DNA from: CAYMYN01 sp964394665
GTDB lineage: Bacteria > Planctomycetota > UBA1135 > GCA-002686595
Length of the DNA stretch: 64,000 bases
Assembly (NCBI GenBank): GCA_964394665.1
Contig: CAYMYN010000016.1
Coordinates: 39,653-103,652, forward strand
Reading direction: 5' to 3'
A program made the translations under genes and the position numbers. Position 1 is the stretch's first letter. Each line of letters starts with the position of its first letter. Below are positions 1-9,405 of the stretch, in pieces. A model generated the notes under the pieces. The model searched no databases, was not told the origin of the DNA, and worked only from the letters and a program-made list of their open reading frames with translations.

Positions 1-125
1 GGCGGCTGGAAGCCCTCGAATGGCGCGCAACTCACCCTCGAAGACACGCCATCCACCCTCTTTCGGCCCGTTCGAGTCGCGTGTGGGGAGCGCTCGCTCG
101 CCTGGCCCGGCCCCGGGCGGGGGTC

Positions 126-1046
126 CTAGAAACCCAGGTGCGCCAGGAACTGGACCGCGGCCAGGACCTCGGTCCGACCGTGGCGCGGGTTGATCTCGAG
201 CACCCGCTCGGCGTCCTTGGAGAGGTAGGTGACGACTTGCTTGAAGTCGACCTCGCCCGTGCCCGGCGGCATCTCGCACAGGCCCTCGGCCGAGTCCTGC
301 AGGTGCACGCCCAACATGCGGTCGGCGTAGGCATCGAGCCAGGCCCCCTGCGGCGGCAGTCCGGCGCGTTCGCGCAGGTGCACCCGGCCGGTGTCGTGCC
401 AGTAGCCGATCCCGCGCGCGGCCAGGTCCTCGAGCACCCACCCCATGGCCTCGAAGGAGAGCAGGTCGTTGTAGTGCATGCCCGGCTCGAGGGCGATGCG
501 CGTGTCGGGGAAGTCCTTGCGCAGGGTGTGGATCGAGCGGCACAGGTGCTCGATCTGCTTGTGACCCTTCTTCTGCACCTTGCCCACGAAGGTGCGGATC
601 TGTTCGGCGAGCTCCTCGGAGGGACCCTGCTGCACGAGCTGCGCGTGCAGGCGATCGCCCTCGCGCTTGAGCGTCTCGTCCTCGACGGCGCAGCCGCGCA
701 GCACGACCACCGGGCAGCCGTACTGCTGGGCCAGACGGATGTGGCGCCGCACCGAGATCAACGCGCGTTCGCGCTGGTCGGCGTCGAGGCTGCCCAGGCG
801 CGTTCCCGACATGGCTTCGCCGCGCGGATCGAGGCAGCCGCACACCAAGGAACGCACCGCGATGCCGGTCTCGCGCCGGCTCTCCTCGAAGCCGTTCAGG
901 GGCACGGGCGCATCGGCCAGGCCGAACTCCATGCGCCGGAACCCCATGGCCACGGTGGCGAAGGCCTGATCCTCGATGGTCCGCAGCCGCGCGCCGAAGC
1001 ACGAGGTCGAGAGCGAGTACTCGTTGGGGATGCCGGGTTGGGTCAC
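126..1046 (-). CDS. Sugar phosphate isomerase/epimerase-like TIM-barrel protein
   Basis: Predicted 306-aa cytosolic protein of the xylose-isomerase-like TIM-barrel superfamily, which isomerises or epimerises sugars and polyols. Visible features are the alternating strand/helix pattern, an ALEPGMHYND strand that would supply a metal-binding Glu, and a WHDTGRVH stretch followed by GVHLQDS, the usual metal-site pattern. I chose a GTG start just before TQPGIPNEY because the sequence further upstream is low-complexity and unlike the family; no good ribosome binding site is seen. It lies on the same strand as the sugar cluster at 1794-5452 but is separated from it by a convergent small gene, so it is probably its own unit. 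Substrate unknown. Confidence 0.8.
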   Translation of the reverse strand: MTQPGIPNEYSLSTSCFGARLRTIEDQAFATVAMGFRRMEFGLADAPVPLNGFEESRRETGIAVRSLVCGCLDPRGEAMSGTRLGSLDADQRERALISVRRHIRLAQQYGCPVVVLRGCAVEDETLKREGDRLHAQLVQQGPSEELAEQIRTFVGKVQKKGHKQIEHLCRSIHTLRKDFPDTRIALEPGMHYNDLLSFEAMGWVLEDLAARGIGYWHDTGRVHLRERAGLPPQGAWLDAYADRMLGVHLQDSAEGLCEMPPGTGEVDFKQVVTYLSKDAERVLEINPRHGRTEVLAAVQFLAHLGF

Positions 1047-1450
1047 GGATGGCCTGCTGCCCGGAGGGGCGCCGGGTGCGGGTCGGGGGGTTATCGAGGA
1101 TCGCGTCGGAGCACGGGAGCCTTTTCGACCCGCGCCGGGTTCGGCGCGCCGGCTCCCGTCCCACGGACGGGGCGAAGGATCGGACCGAGCGCGCGGTGTC
1201 GGAGGCCGCGCTGCTCGGGCGCCAGCGGATGGCCGTGGGGCGAGGGCCACACCGCGAGACGCGCTAAGAAAGTGCAAACTTCGACCCCGGGAGGCCAGCG
1301 CAAACACGCCGCGCGCACCGGACCGCCCGCTGGCCCGACTCCGTCCAAGGCGGGCCGCTGCCAGCGCCGCCGGGTTCGGGGTCCCGCGGGCGCGCGGGCC
1401 GCGGACCGACGATGCGGCGCCCCCGAGCCCGCTCCGACTAAGATGCGCCC
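1047..1450. other. 404-bp intergenic region
   Basis: This is the gap between the 5' end of the TIM-barrel gene on the minus strand and the small membrane protein on the plus strand. Reading frames across it give only Arg/Pro/Gly-rich low-complexity translations, so I see no gene. A short A/T-richer patch at about 1264-1284 stands out from the G+C-rich surroundings and could hold divergent promoters, but I cannot assign hexamers with confidence. Confidence 0.4.
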
Positions 1451-1786
1451 GTGAAACTCGTGCTCATGTGGGGCCTGGCCCTGGGCTGGTTCGTGGTGCT
1501 CGCCTACCTGGCCGTCGACGCGCTCACCGACCCCGCGCCCCTCTTGGCGGCGGGCCGGGCGCAGGGGCTGCTCGAGATCCTGGCCGGGATCGGCGCCCTG
1601 ACCGTGGGGCTCCTGCCCGTGATCGGCGCGGCCCTCGTGCACGCCCTCCAGCGCCGCCGCCTGCGGGGCCGGCTCGAGCGCCAGAAGGCCAAGATCGAAC
1701 GGCGGCTGGCGAAGCTCGACGAACGGGCCGCGGCGCGCGGGATTCGCCCGCCCGCGGCCTCCGACGAGCTGCCGCACTCGGCCTGA
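1451..1786 (+). CDS. Small two-helix membrane protein with C-terminal coiled coil
   Basis: Predicted 111-aa inner-membrane protein of unknown function. Residues about 3-27 and 40-65 are hydrophobic membrane segments. They are followed by a strongly basic helix of about 40 residues rich in Arg, Lys, Glu and Leu (around RRRLRGRLERQKAKIERRLA), a likely cytoplasmic coiled coil. It begins at an ATG and ends eight bases before the convergent MFS gene. I do not recognise the family. The compact TM-TM-coil layout resembles small membrane-tethered scaffold proteins, which is only an analogy. Confidence 0.7.
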   Translation: MKLVLMWGLALGWFVVLAYLAVDALTDPAPLLAAGRAQGLLEILAGIGALTVGLLPVIGAALVHALQRRRLRGRLERQKAKIERRLAKLDERAAARGIRPPAASDELPHSA

Positions 1787-1793
1787 CCCCGCC

Positions 1794-3131
1794 CTACGCG
1801 GCCGATCCGGGCGCGGCGCCCCGGCCGCGACCGGGATAGAAGGTCAGCAGGGCAGCCAGACACACCAGGGCCATCCACATCGGCACGCTGAATAGACGCC
1901 GGAAGTCCATCTCGCCGCTCGCGCTGGCCCAGTTGCCGACGATGCTGGTCGAGAACCAGCTCCCGACGATGATGCCGATGCCGATGATCACCAGGTTGAA
2001 GAGGTTCTGGGCCGTCGCGCGCACGTCGGCGGTCGTCCCCTCGTCCACGATCAGGAAGGCGACGAAGATGAAGCAGCCGAAGCACAACCCGTGCAGCGCG
2101 ACGCCCAGCAGCACCGGCGTCAGCGCGGGGAAGTAGGCGAAGAGCGCCATGCGCAGCGCATAGGCCCCCAGACCGATCGAGAGCAGCGTCTTGCGCGAGA
2201 GGCGCGTCGCCAGCACGGGCATGAACCCGAGCACCGCGATCTCGGTCATCTGACCGATCGTCATCAGGCCGCCGCCGCCGACCCCCAGGATCTGGTTCAC
2301 CGAGTTGGCGAAGGCGTCGGCGCCTCCGCTGGCGGCCTGGATCTGGATCTTGGAGACGAAGTCGCTCGTGAACACGAAGTAGAACTGGTGGATCACGCTG
2401 ACCGGGATCGCGATCAAGAACAGCGTGATCAGGGGCTGCACCCGGATCTCCTTCAGGGCCTCCATCCAAGCCATCGGTTCCCCGGCCGCGCGCCCGCTCG
2501 CCGGCGGCGTGTGCGGCAGGGTCAGACAGAAGCCGGCCATCAGGAGGCCCAGGACGGCGCTGAGCTGGAAGGCGAAGGCGCGCCCCGCGTTCTGCGCGGC
2601 GGCCACGACCTCGGGCGTGGCTCCCTCGGGCGTGTGCAGCCGCAGCAGTACCTGCCCGACCGCGATGCCGGCCGCGATCCAACCGATCGTGCCCCACAGG
2701 CGCACGGGTCCGAAGTCGCGGTCGCGGTCGGGGAGGTGGGCGAAGGCGATCGAGTTGGTCAGGGCCAACGTCGGCGCGTACACGAAGCCGTACAGCGCGC
2801 TCAGGAGCAGGAAGCTCGGGAAGGTCTCGACCTTCGCCAGCAGGAAGACGAGCGCCGCGCCCACCAGGTGGCTCAGGGCCAGGAGTTTCTCCGTCGCGAA
2901 GAGCCGGTCGGCGAGTTGCCCGGCGATGAAGGGCCCGAAGATCGCCCCCAGGGCCCCCGCCGCCAGGCACAGCCCGGTCTGGTCGAGGGAGAAGCCGCGG
3001 TATCCCAGCAGGAAGGGATAGAGGATCGGCAGCCACGCGCCCCAGATGGCGAACTGCAGGAACATCATCAACGAGAACTGCGCCCGGAGGGTGGGCTCCA
3101 GGGGCGGGGCGGCGGGGAGCGCGTCGTGCAT
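1794..3131 (-). CDS. MFS transporter, nucleoside:H+ symporter-like
   Basis: A 445-aa polytopic permease with about 12 hydrophobic segments, of the major facilitator superfamily and most like the nucleoside/H+ symporter (NupG/XapB) group. Evidence includes the N-terminal FLQFAIWGAWLPIL segment, the GPFIAGQLADR motif A-like loop after the second helix, and the central hydrophilic loop near residues 200-230. An AGGAG ribosome binding site lies five to six bases upstream of the ATG. It is the last gene of a minus-strand run after a Gfo/Idh/MocA oxidoreductase and a sugar isomerase, so it probably imports the sugar or nucleoside those enzymes process. The substrate is inferred from neighbours only. 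Confidence 0.85.
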   Translation of the reverse strand: MHDALPAAPPLEPTLRAQFSLMMFLQFAIWGAWLPILYPFLLGYRGFSLDQTGLCLAAGALGAIFGPFIAGQLADRLFATEKLLALSHLVGAALVFLLAKVETFPSFLLLSALYGFVYAPTLALTNSIAFAHLPDRDRDFGPVRLWGTIGWIAAGIAVGQVLLRLHTPEGATPEVVAAAQNAGRAFAFQLSAVLGLLMAGFCLTLPHTPPASGRAAGEPMAWMEALKEIRVQPLITLFLIAIPVSVIHQFYFVFTSDFVSKIQIQAASGGADAFANSVNQILGVGGGGLMTIGQMTEIAVLGFMPVLATRLSRKTLLSIGLGAYALRMALFAYFPALTPVLLGVALHGLCFGCFIFVAFLIVDEGTTADVRATAQNLFNLVIIGIGIIVGSWFSTSIVGNWASASGEMDFRRLFSVPMWMALVCLAALLTFYPGRGRGAAPGSAA

Positions 3132-3180
3132 GGAACTCCTGGGCGGATTCGGGGCTCGATGGACCGGATGGGGGGCTGGA

Positions 3181-4224
3181 TCAGTCGCTGAAGGCCGCGT
3201 CGAAGGCGCGGCCGGAGCGCTCGAAGTCGAGCCGGCGCACGAAGGCCGCGGCCTCGCTCGCGCCCGCCTCGCGGTCCATCATCGGATCCTCCCACTCGAC
3301 CGTCAGCGGACCCTGGTAGCCCGCGTGGTTGAGCAGGCGCACGATGCCCTCGAAGTCGATGCGGCCGCGGCCGGGGGAGCGGAAGTCCCACTGCCGTCCG
3401 TCGGCGCCGAACTCGCTGTGCCCGCCGAACACGCCGATCGGCTGGGGCACGTCGCTCCACCACACGTCCTTGACGTGCACGTTCCAGACCCGGGGTCCGA
3501 ACTCGCGCAGGAAGCCCAGGTAGTCGACGCCCTGGTAGCCCAGGTGCGAGGGGTCGAAGTTGAAGCCGAAGGCGGGGTGCGCGCCCAGCGCTTCGAGCGC
3601 GCGCCGCGCCGTGGCGACGTCGAAGGCGATCTCGGTCGGGTGCACCTCGAGCGCGAAACCCACGCCCTGCTCGCCGAAGGTGTCGAGGATCGGGCGCCAG
3701 CGGCGCGCGAAGTCGGCGAAGCCCTCGGCGATGCGCTTGGGCCCGACGGGCGGGAAGGAGTAGAGCAGGTGCCAGATCGGGCTGCCGGTGAAGCCGTTCA
3801 CGACGAAGCGGCCCTGGCGCCGCAGGCGCTCGCGCACCGCGCCTGGGGCGGCCTCGAAGAAGCGCCGCGCGGCGCGGGCCGTGCGTTCGAGTTCCTCCGC
3901 CGCGCGCCGGCGCACGCCCTCGGGATCGCCGTCACCCCACACGTGGGGCGGCAGGATCGCGCGGTGGCGCTCGTCGATGGGATCGCACACGGCCTGGCCG
4001 ACCAGGTGCGTCGAGATCGCGTAGCTCGAGAGGCCATGGTCGCCGAGCAGCTCCCAACGACGCGCGCAGTACGCGCCGTCCTCGAGGGCCGCACCGACGT
4101 CGAAGTGATCGCCCCAGCAGGCGAGCTCGAGGCCCTCGTAACCAAAGCCCTTGGCCTTGCGGGCCAGGGTCTCGAGGGGCAGGTCGGCCCATTGGCCGGT
4201 GAAGAGGCAGACGGGTCGGGGCAT
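3181..4224 (-). CDS. Sugar phosphate isomerase/epimerase
   Basis: A 347-aa protein of the xylose-isomerase-like TIM-barrel family. It carries the typical metal-site elements: ALEVHPTEIAFD with its Glu, NFDPSHLGYQGVD (Asp and His), NVHVKDVWW and a late TVEWEDP strand. These residues usually hold a divalent metal for keto-aldo isomerisation or epimerisation. The ATG has a good GGAGGA ribosome binding site seven bases upstream. It sits between the Gfo/Idh/MocA gene and the MFS transporter on the same strand, a common arrangement in sugar or inositol catabolic operons. The exact substrate cannot be read from sequence. Confidence 0.9.
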   Translation of the reverse strand: MPRPVCLFTGQWADLPLETLARKAKGFGYEGLELACWGDHFDVGAALEDGAYCARRWELLGDHGLSSYAISTHLVGQAVCDPIDERHRAILPPHVWGDGDPEGVRRRAAEELERTARAARRFFEAAPGAVRERLRRQGRFVVNGFTGSPIWHLLYSFPPVGPKRIAEGFADFARRWRPILDTFGEQGVGFALEVHPTEIAFDVATARRALEALGAHPAFGFNFDPSHLGYQGVDYLGFLREFGPRVWNVHVKDVWWSDVPQPIGVFGGHSEFGADGRQWDFRSPGRGRIDFEGIVRLLNHAGYQGPLTVEWEDPMMDREAGASEAAAFVRRLDFERSGRAFDAAFSD

Positions 4225-4303
4225 GGGGGTCCTCCGCGGGGGCTCGCGGCAGGGTAGCGGCCCCGCGCGGGCCCGACCACGGCCCCGCTCGCGAGCGACG
4301 GGA

Positions 4304-5452
4304 TCAGGCGATCTCGGAGAGCTCGACGGCGCGCCGCTCGCGGGCCGCGACCAGCGCCGCCTCGAGCACGCGCTGGGTGCGGTAGGCGTCCTCGAAGTCC
4401 GGCAAGGGGTACTCCGGAGATTGGCGGCCGAGCTCGCGCAGCACGTCCGCCAACATGTTCGTGAAGGTGTGCTCGTAGCCGAGGATGTGGCCGTCGGGCC
4501 ACCAGGCGTCGGCGTAGGGGTGCGCGCCGGCGCGCGTGGCGACGATGCGTCGCCAGCCGTCGAGGCGCGGGCGCTCGGCGGCGTCGTAGAACCACAGCTC
4601 GTTCAGGTTCTCGAGGTTCCAGCGCAACGAACCCTGTTCGCCGTTGAGTTCGATCGAGTTGTCGTTGAGGTGCCCGCCGGCCAGGCGCGAGGCCTCGAAG
4701 CTCGCCGTGGCGCCGCCCTTGAAGCTCGCCAGGAACAGCACGCAGTCGTCCACGTCGCTCTTGACCTTCTTGTCCGAGCCGGGCACTTGCCGCTGCTTCA
4801 CGAAGGTGCGCTCGAGGGCGCCGTGCACGCTGGTGATCTCCTCCCCCACGAGGAATCGCGCCAGGTCGACCAGGTGCGCGTTGAGGTCGCCGTGGGCGCC
4901 GCTCCCGGCCAGCTTCTTCTGGAAGCGCCACGAGCTGGGCGTCTCGGGCCCGCCCCAGTCCTGCAGGTAGCTGGCGCGCACGTGCTGGATCTTGCCCAGG
5001 CGCCCTTCGCGCACGAGCTTCCACGCCAGCCCGATGGCCGGCGCGCGCCGGTAGTTGAACCACACGAAGGTCCGGCCCTTGGCCTTCTTGGCCGCGTCGC
5101 GCATGGCGCGGGCATCGGCCAGGGTCCCGGCCAGAGGCTTCTCGCAGGCCACGTGCTTGCCCGCCTCGAGCATGGCCAGCGACATCTCGGCGTGCAGGTG
5201 GTTGGGCGTGCCGATGTCGACGAACTGGATCTCGGGATCCTCGGCGATGTCCCGCCAGCGCGCGGTCCAGCGTTTCCAGCCGAAGCGCTCGGCGAACCAG
5301 GGCAACGCGTCCGCGTCCCGCCCCGCGATGGTGTGCATCAGCGGCTCGAGGGGCACGTCGAGGAAGCGGCCCACCTGGCGGTAGGCGTTGGAGTGGGCGC
5401 GGCCCATGAAGGCCTGCCCGACGAGGGCCACGGAGAGCGGTTTCTTGGTCAT
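4304..5452 (-). CDS. Gfo/Idh/MocA family NAD(P)-dependent oxidoreductase
   Basis: A 382-aa soluble dehydrogenase-like protein. Residues about 5-130 form the Rossmann fold: it opens with VALVGQAFMGRAHSNAYR (a degenerate GxGxxG) and has the hallmark ACEKPLAGT motif (EKP) around residue 100. The C-terminal half is the alpha/beta substrate domain with a plausible catalytic HGDLNAHLVDLARFL helix. This family oxidises or epimerises sugars, inositols or their acids. The start is the ATG before TKKPLSV; the upstream in-frame sequence is non-homologous, and no clear ribosome binding site is present. It is the first gene of the sugar cluster running to 1794. Confidence 0.9.
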   Translation of the reverse strand: MTKKPLSVALVGQAFMGRAHSNAYRQVGRFLDVPLEPLMHTIAGRDADALPWFAERFGWKRWTARWRDIAEDPEIQFVDIGTPNHLHAEMSLAMLEAGKHVACEKPLAGTLADARAMRDAAKKAKGRTFVWFNYRRAPAIGLAWKLVREGRLGKIQHVRASYLQDWGGPETPSSWRFQKKLAGSGAHGDLNAHLVDLARFLVGEEITSVHGALERTFVKQRQVPGSDKKVKSDVDDCVLFLASFKGGATASFEASRLAGGHLNDNSIELNGEQGSLRWNLENLNELWFYDAAERPRLDGWRRIVATRAGAHPYADAWWPDGHILGYEHTFTNMLADVLRELGRQSPEYPLPDFEDAYRTQRVLEAALVAARERRAVELSEIA

Positions 5453-5641
5453 CGGGGTCGCGCGGGGCAGGGGAGCGAGGCAAGAGGATGCCCCCCCGCG
5501 CACGGACAGGCGAGACTTCCGGCCGGGAGCGCCCTCCCGCCGCCCCCGCAGCCCGCGCCGCCCAGCCCGCCGAAGGAGCGCGACTTTCTTGGCGGTTCGC
5601 TGAATCCCGACCCGTAGCTCGCCGGTCTGCCCCCACGGACC

Positions 5642-8600
5642 ATGACTCCCCCCTCCCACGGCCAGGCCCTCGAGGCCCTGCTCGAGAGCCGCGAGTTCCT
5701 GCGGCGTCTCGCCCGCTCGTTGGTGCGGGACGAGGCCGGCGCGGAGGATCTGGTCCAGGAGACCTGGACGCGGGCCCTCCAGGGCGCCCCCCAGGGCGTG
5801 GGGAGCCCCCGGGCCTGGTTGGCGCGGGTGCTGCGCAACCTGGCCGCCACCCAGGGCCAACGGGAGGCCGCGCGGGCCTTCGTCGAGCGCGCCGCGGCCC
5901 GCTCCGAGGCCCTCGAGGAGGCCGAGGAACGGGACCTCGAGCTCGAGGATTCGCTGCTGGCGGCCGTGCGCACGCTGCGCCCGCCCTACCGCCGCGCGGT
6001 CTACCTGCGCTACTACCGCGACCTCTCCCCGCCGCGCATCGCCGAGCTCCTGGGTTGCCCCGAGGCGACCGTGAAGACCCGCCTGCGGCGCGGCCTCGAG
6101 CTCCTGCGCGCCGACCTCGAGCGCCGCTGCGGCCCCCGCGGCCTCGATTGGCGCCGCGGCCTGGCGCTGCTCGCCCTGCCCCCGGTCGATCGCCTGGCCC
6201 TGCCCTGGACCGCCCTCGCCCAGGGCTCCTTGCCCACGCTCCTCGCCATGAACAAGCCCCTCGCCTCGGCCCTCGTCACCCTCCTCCTGGTCGTGCTCGG
6301 CTCGGTCGCCTGGTACGCGCTCCCCGGCGCGAGAGCCGTCGAGCGCGCGCTGGACGCGCCGGCCGCACCGCTGCCCACGGGGGTCGCGCGGAGCGAGGAG
6401 CCGGCGCTCCCCGAGCTCGGGGAGCCGCTCGCCCCCGCGCGCGCCGCGCTGCGCGGGGAACGGGAAGCGCGCGCCGTGGCCCCGGCGCGCTCCGGCGCCG
6501 CTTCCCCCACCGGGGGCACCCTGGTCGGCCGCCTGCTCGACGCCGAGGGCCGGCCCGTGGCCGGGGCCCGTCTGGAGTTCGAGCCCCGCGCGCCCATCGA
6601 GGTGCGGGTCGGGTGGGGCGAGTCCGGAGCGGATCGGGTCGCCGAACTCGCCACGGCGCTCTCCCAGGCGGATGGTCGTTTCCGGGTTCCGGTGGACCAG
6701 GAAGGCGCGGGGGATCTGCGGGTGCGGGCGGCCGGCTACGTGCCCCTGCACCGGGAGGCGACCGGGTACCTCGAGCGGGAGAGCGAGCTGGGCGACCTGG
6801 TGCTCGAACGGGGCGTGCGCCTGGGCGGCCGCGTGGTCGACACCCAGGGCCGGCCGGTGGGCGGGGCCTGGGTGCGGTCGGTGCCGCCCGCCACGGACCT
6901 GCCCCATCTCTGGGGCCCGCGGGCCGTCGACGACGGGGTGCGCACCGACGGCGCCGGACGCTTCGAGCTCGACTCCCTGGCCGTCGGCCCCTGGCAGCTC
7001 GAGGCCGGCAGCGAGCTCCACCCCAGCGCCAGCGCCAGCGGCACGACGCAGGCGCCGGGCGAACGGGTCGACGACATCCGCATCGTGCTCCCGGAGGGAC
7101 TCTCGATCCGCGGTCGGATCCGCGACCTGCCCGCGGACGAGGGGGGCGAGCTCTGGGTGCGGGCCGCGAGGGTGGCCTCCGAGGATCCGCTCCCTGCGGG
7201 CGGGATCCGCTTCGTGTTGCCCGAGTCCGATTGGCTCGCGGCGGAACGCAGCGTCCCGGTGGCGGCGGACGGCACCTTCGAGGTGCCGGGCCTGGCGCAG
7301 AACAGCTCCGTGCGGCTGGCGGCCTACGACCGCCCGGGCACCGTCGGCGGACTCCGCCGCAGCCGCGTGCTCGAGGCACAGGCCGGAGCGGAGGGCGTCG
7401 AGCTCCCCTTCGCCCCCGGCGCGAGCCTGCGCTTCGAGGTCGTCGACGCGGGCAGCGGCCGCCCGATCGAACGTTTCAGCGCAGCCGTCCAGCTCGATCC
7501 GACCTTCCTCCTGAACGACCAGGTCGCGCCGCTCGCGGAGCATCCCGGCGGCGTCGCGCGGCTCGAGAACCTGACCCTGTCCGAGGGGCGCGAGCAGGTC
7601 CGCGCACGGCTCGCGATCCATGCTCCCGGCTACGCGCCCTTCGCCCGCGACGACGTCCCCGTGCTGCGCGACCAGGAGCAGGACCTGGGCCGCATCCGCC
7701 TGCAGCCCGTGCCGCGCCTGACGGTGCGCGTGCGGGACGCCCAGGGCAACCCGGTGGAAGGCGCGCGGGTCGAGCTCCAGCCGTTCGTCGAGGGCTCTCC
7801 GGGAACCCAGCGCGCGGGCACCGTCCGGATGCGCGTCGGCACGCTCCGCGAGGGGGGCTCCGAGCCCTTCCGACCGCGCGCGACCCGCACCGACGGGGAC
7901 GGCCTGGCGCAACTCGACAGCGCGCCGGGCGAACGGGTGAGCCTGGTCGTCGAGGCCCCGCGCTTCGCGCCCGAGCGCAGCGCGCCCTTCGACCTGCCCC
8001 TCCTGGGCGACGTCGAGCGCGACGTGACCCTCCTGCGCGGAGCGGCGGTCGAGGTGCGCGTGCTCGACGCGGCGGGCCACCCCGCGGTCGGCGCGCGGGT
8101 GCAGCATCGCCCCGCGGAGGGCGAGCGCGACGCCTTCGAGCCGCCCGACCCCTTCGGCGATCGCACGCGGACCACCGACGCCCACGGCGTGGTCTGGTTC
8201 CGTCACCTGGAGGCCGGGGCGCACGGCTTCCGACTCGCCCCGGCCGGCGGGGGGAGCTTCGTCAGCACGGGCGGCGGCTCGCTCCGGGTGCGCACCTCCA
8301 TCGAGCGGGAGAACGGGGAGGAGCCCTGGCAGAGCCTCGTCCTGGCCGAGGGCGAGAGCGCCACGCTCGAGCTCCACCGCCGTCGGCCCGCATCGCTCGA
8401 GGGCACGCTGACCGAGAACGGCCTCCCCCTCGCCGACGCGGAGCTGCTGCTCGTCGAGGACCCGGACGACCCGCTGGCGGGGATGGGCGGATTCGCCGGC
8501 GCACTCGCCGGGCGGACGGATCGCGAAGGCCGCTTCCGCATCGCGGACGTCCAGCCGGGCGAGTACACCCTGCTCGTGCGCCATGCCACGCGGGCCCTGG

Positions 8601-9289
8601 CCCACCGCGAGCCGCTCGAGGTCCCCCCGGGCGGCCTGCGCCACGACGTCGACCTCGCGGTGAGCGTGGTCTCCGGCCGCGTGCTCGACACGAACGGAAA
8701 ACCCGTCGTCGGCGCGCGGGTCGAGGTCGAGCGTGCCCCCCGCAAGACCGGGGGCGCACCCCGGCGCATGGTGATGGTGGCGGCCGTCACCGCCGGCTCG
8801 GGCGGGGCCGGCGGGCAGGTCAGCGTGCACACCGGGGCCGATCACGCGACCGCGACCGAGACCGATGCCCAGGGCCGATTCACCCTGCGCGGCCTGCCGT
8901 CGAACACCCCCCTGCGGGTCGCGGCGCGGGCCGCGGACTTCGCGCCCGCGCGCAGCGCCGAGTTCGAGCTGGAGCCGGGCGAGGAGCGCGGTCGGGTGGA
9001 CCTCGAGCTGGTGCGCGGCGGTGCGTTGCGCGTCGCGCTCCAGGGCTCGGGCGCCTCGCTCCCCTCGACGATCCTCGTGCGCGCCCAGCGCGTCGACGGC
9101 GACGGGCCCGTGGGCGAGCCGCGCCTCGAGATCTCGGACGAGACCGGAGAGGTGCGCTTCGCCGACCTCGAGCCGGGTCGCTGGCGCATCACGGCCACGG
9201 TCCTGGGACCGGGGTCCACCAGCGGCGAACCGACCGAGGTCGACGTCGCCCCCGGCGAGGAGCGCAGCGTCCCGATCCCCGCGCCTTGA
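5642..9289 (+). CDS. ECF sigma factor fused to TM helix and carboxypeptidase-regulatory-like repeats
   Basis: A 1215-aa fusion. Residues 15-75 are sigma-70 region 2 (DLVQETWTRAL) and 105-160 are region 4 with the helix-turn-helix IAELLGCPEATVKTRLRRG, so the N-terminus is a complete ECF sigma factor. A single membrane helix follows at about 206-226, then about 980 residues that would lie outside the cytoplasm. That part contains repeated beta-sandwich units of the carboxypeptidase-D regulatory type (G-R-V/L-x-D-x-x-G-x-P-V-x-G-A-x-V) near residues 290, 390, 480, 695, 800, 920, 1010 and 1130. Sigma activity may be tied to the envelope through the helix; that is inference. It is divergent from the sugar cluster and ends at a strong hairpin. 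Confidence 0.9.
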   Translation: MTPPSHGQALEALLESREFLRRLARSLVRDEAGAEDLVQETWTRALQGAPQGVGSPRAWLARVLRNLAATQGQREAARAFVERAAARSEALEEAEERDLELEDSLLAAVRTLRPPYRRAVYLRYYRDLSPPRIAELLGCPEATVKTRLRRGLELLRADLERRCGPRGLDWRRGLALLALPPVDRLALPWTALAQGSLPTLLAMNKPLASALVTLLLVVLGSVAWYALPGARAVERALDAPAAPLPTGVARSEEPALPELGEPLAPARAALRGEREARAVAPARSGAASPTGGTLVGRLLDAEGRPVAGARLEFEPRAPIEVRVGWGESGADRVAELATALSQADGRFRVPVDQEGAGDLRVRAAGYVPLHREATGYLERESELGDLVLERGVRLGGRVVDTQGRPVGGAWVRSVPPATDLPHLWGPRAVDDGVRTDGAGRFELDSLAVGPWQLEAGSELHPSASASGTTQAPGERVDDIRIVLPEGLSIRGRIRDLPADEGGELWVRAARVASEDPLPAGGIRFVLPESDWLAAERSVPVAADGTFEVPGLAQNSSVRLAAYDRPGTVGGLRRSRVLEAQAGAEGVELPFAPGASLRFEVVDAGSGRPIERFSAAVQLDPTFLLNDQVAPLAEHPGGVARLENLTLSEGREQVRARLAIHAPGYAPFARDDVPVLRDQEQDLGRIRLQPVPRLTVRVRDAQGNPVEGARVELQPFVEGSPGTQRAGTVRMRVGTLREGGSEPFRPRATRTDGDGLAQLDSAPGERVSLVVEAPRFAPERSAPFDLPLLGDVERDVTLLRGAAVEVRVLDAAGHPAVGARVQHRPAEGERDAFEPPDPFGDRTRTTDAHGVVWFRHLEAGAHGFRLAPAGGGSFVSTGGGSLRVRTSIERENGEEPWQSLVLAEGESATLELHRRRPASLEGTLTENGLPLADAELLLVEDPDDPLAGMGGFAGALAGRTDREGRFRIADVQPGEYTLLVRHATRALAHREPLEVPPGGLRHDVDLAVSVVSGRVLDTNGKPVVGARVEVERAPRKTGGAPRRMVMVAAVTAGSGGAGGQVSVHTGADHATATETDAQGRFTLRGLPSNTPLRVAARAADFAPARSAEFELEPGEERGRVDLELVRGGALRVALQGSGASLPSTILVRAQRVDGDGPVGEPRLEISDETGEVRFADLEPGRWRITATVLGPGSTSGEPTEVDVAPGEERSVPIPAP

Positions 9290-9316
9290 GCGGCGGACGC
9301 GACCGCCCCGGCGCCA

Positions 9317-9352
9317 CGGCGGCCGCGGATCCGCTCGGATCCGCGGCCGCCG
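9317..9352 (+). terminator. Terminator-like 17-bp perfect hairpin
   Basis: Two 17-base arms (9317-9333 and 9336-9352) are perfect reverse complements around CT, 28 bases after the stop codon of the sigma fusion gene. There is no T-run. Such long G+C-rich palindromes recur just downstream of genes in this window, so it probably ends transcription. It could also serve the minus-strand gene ending at 9406. Confidence 0.7.
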
Positions 9353-9405
9353 CCCGTTCCCGGGGCCGCGCGGGCTGGGGAGCGCGCGCTCGGGTTTCGC
9401 GAGGC

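Noticed and set aside
1047..1450. Small genes in the 404-bp gap
   Set aside because: All frames give Arg/Pro-rich translations without a ribosome binding site.
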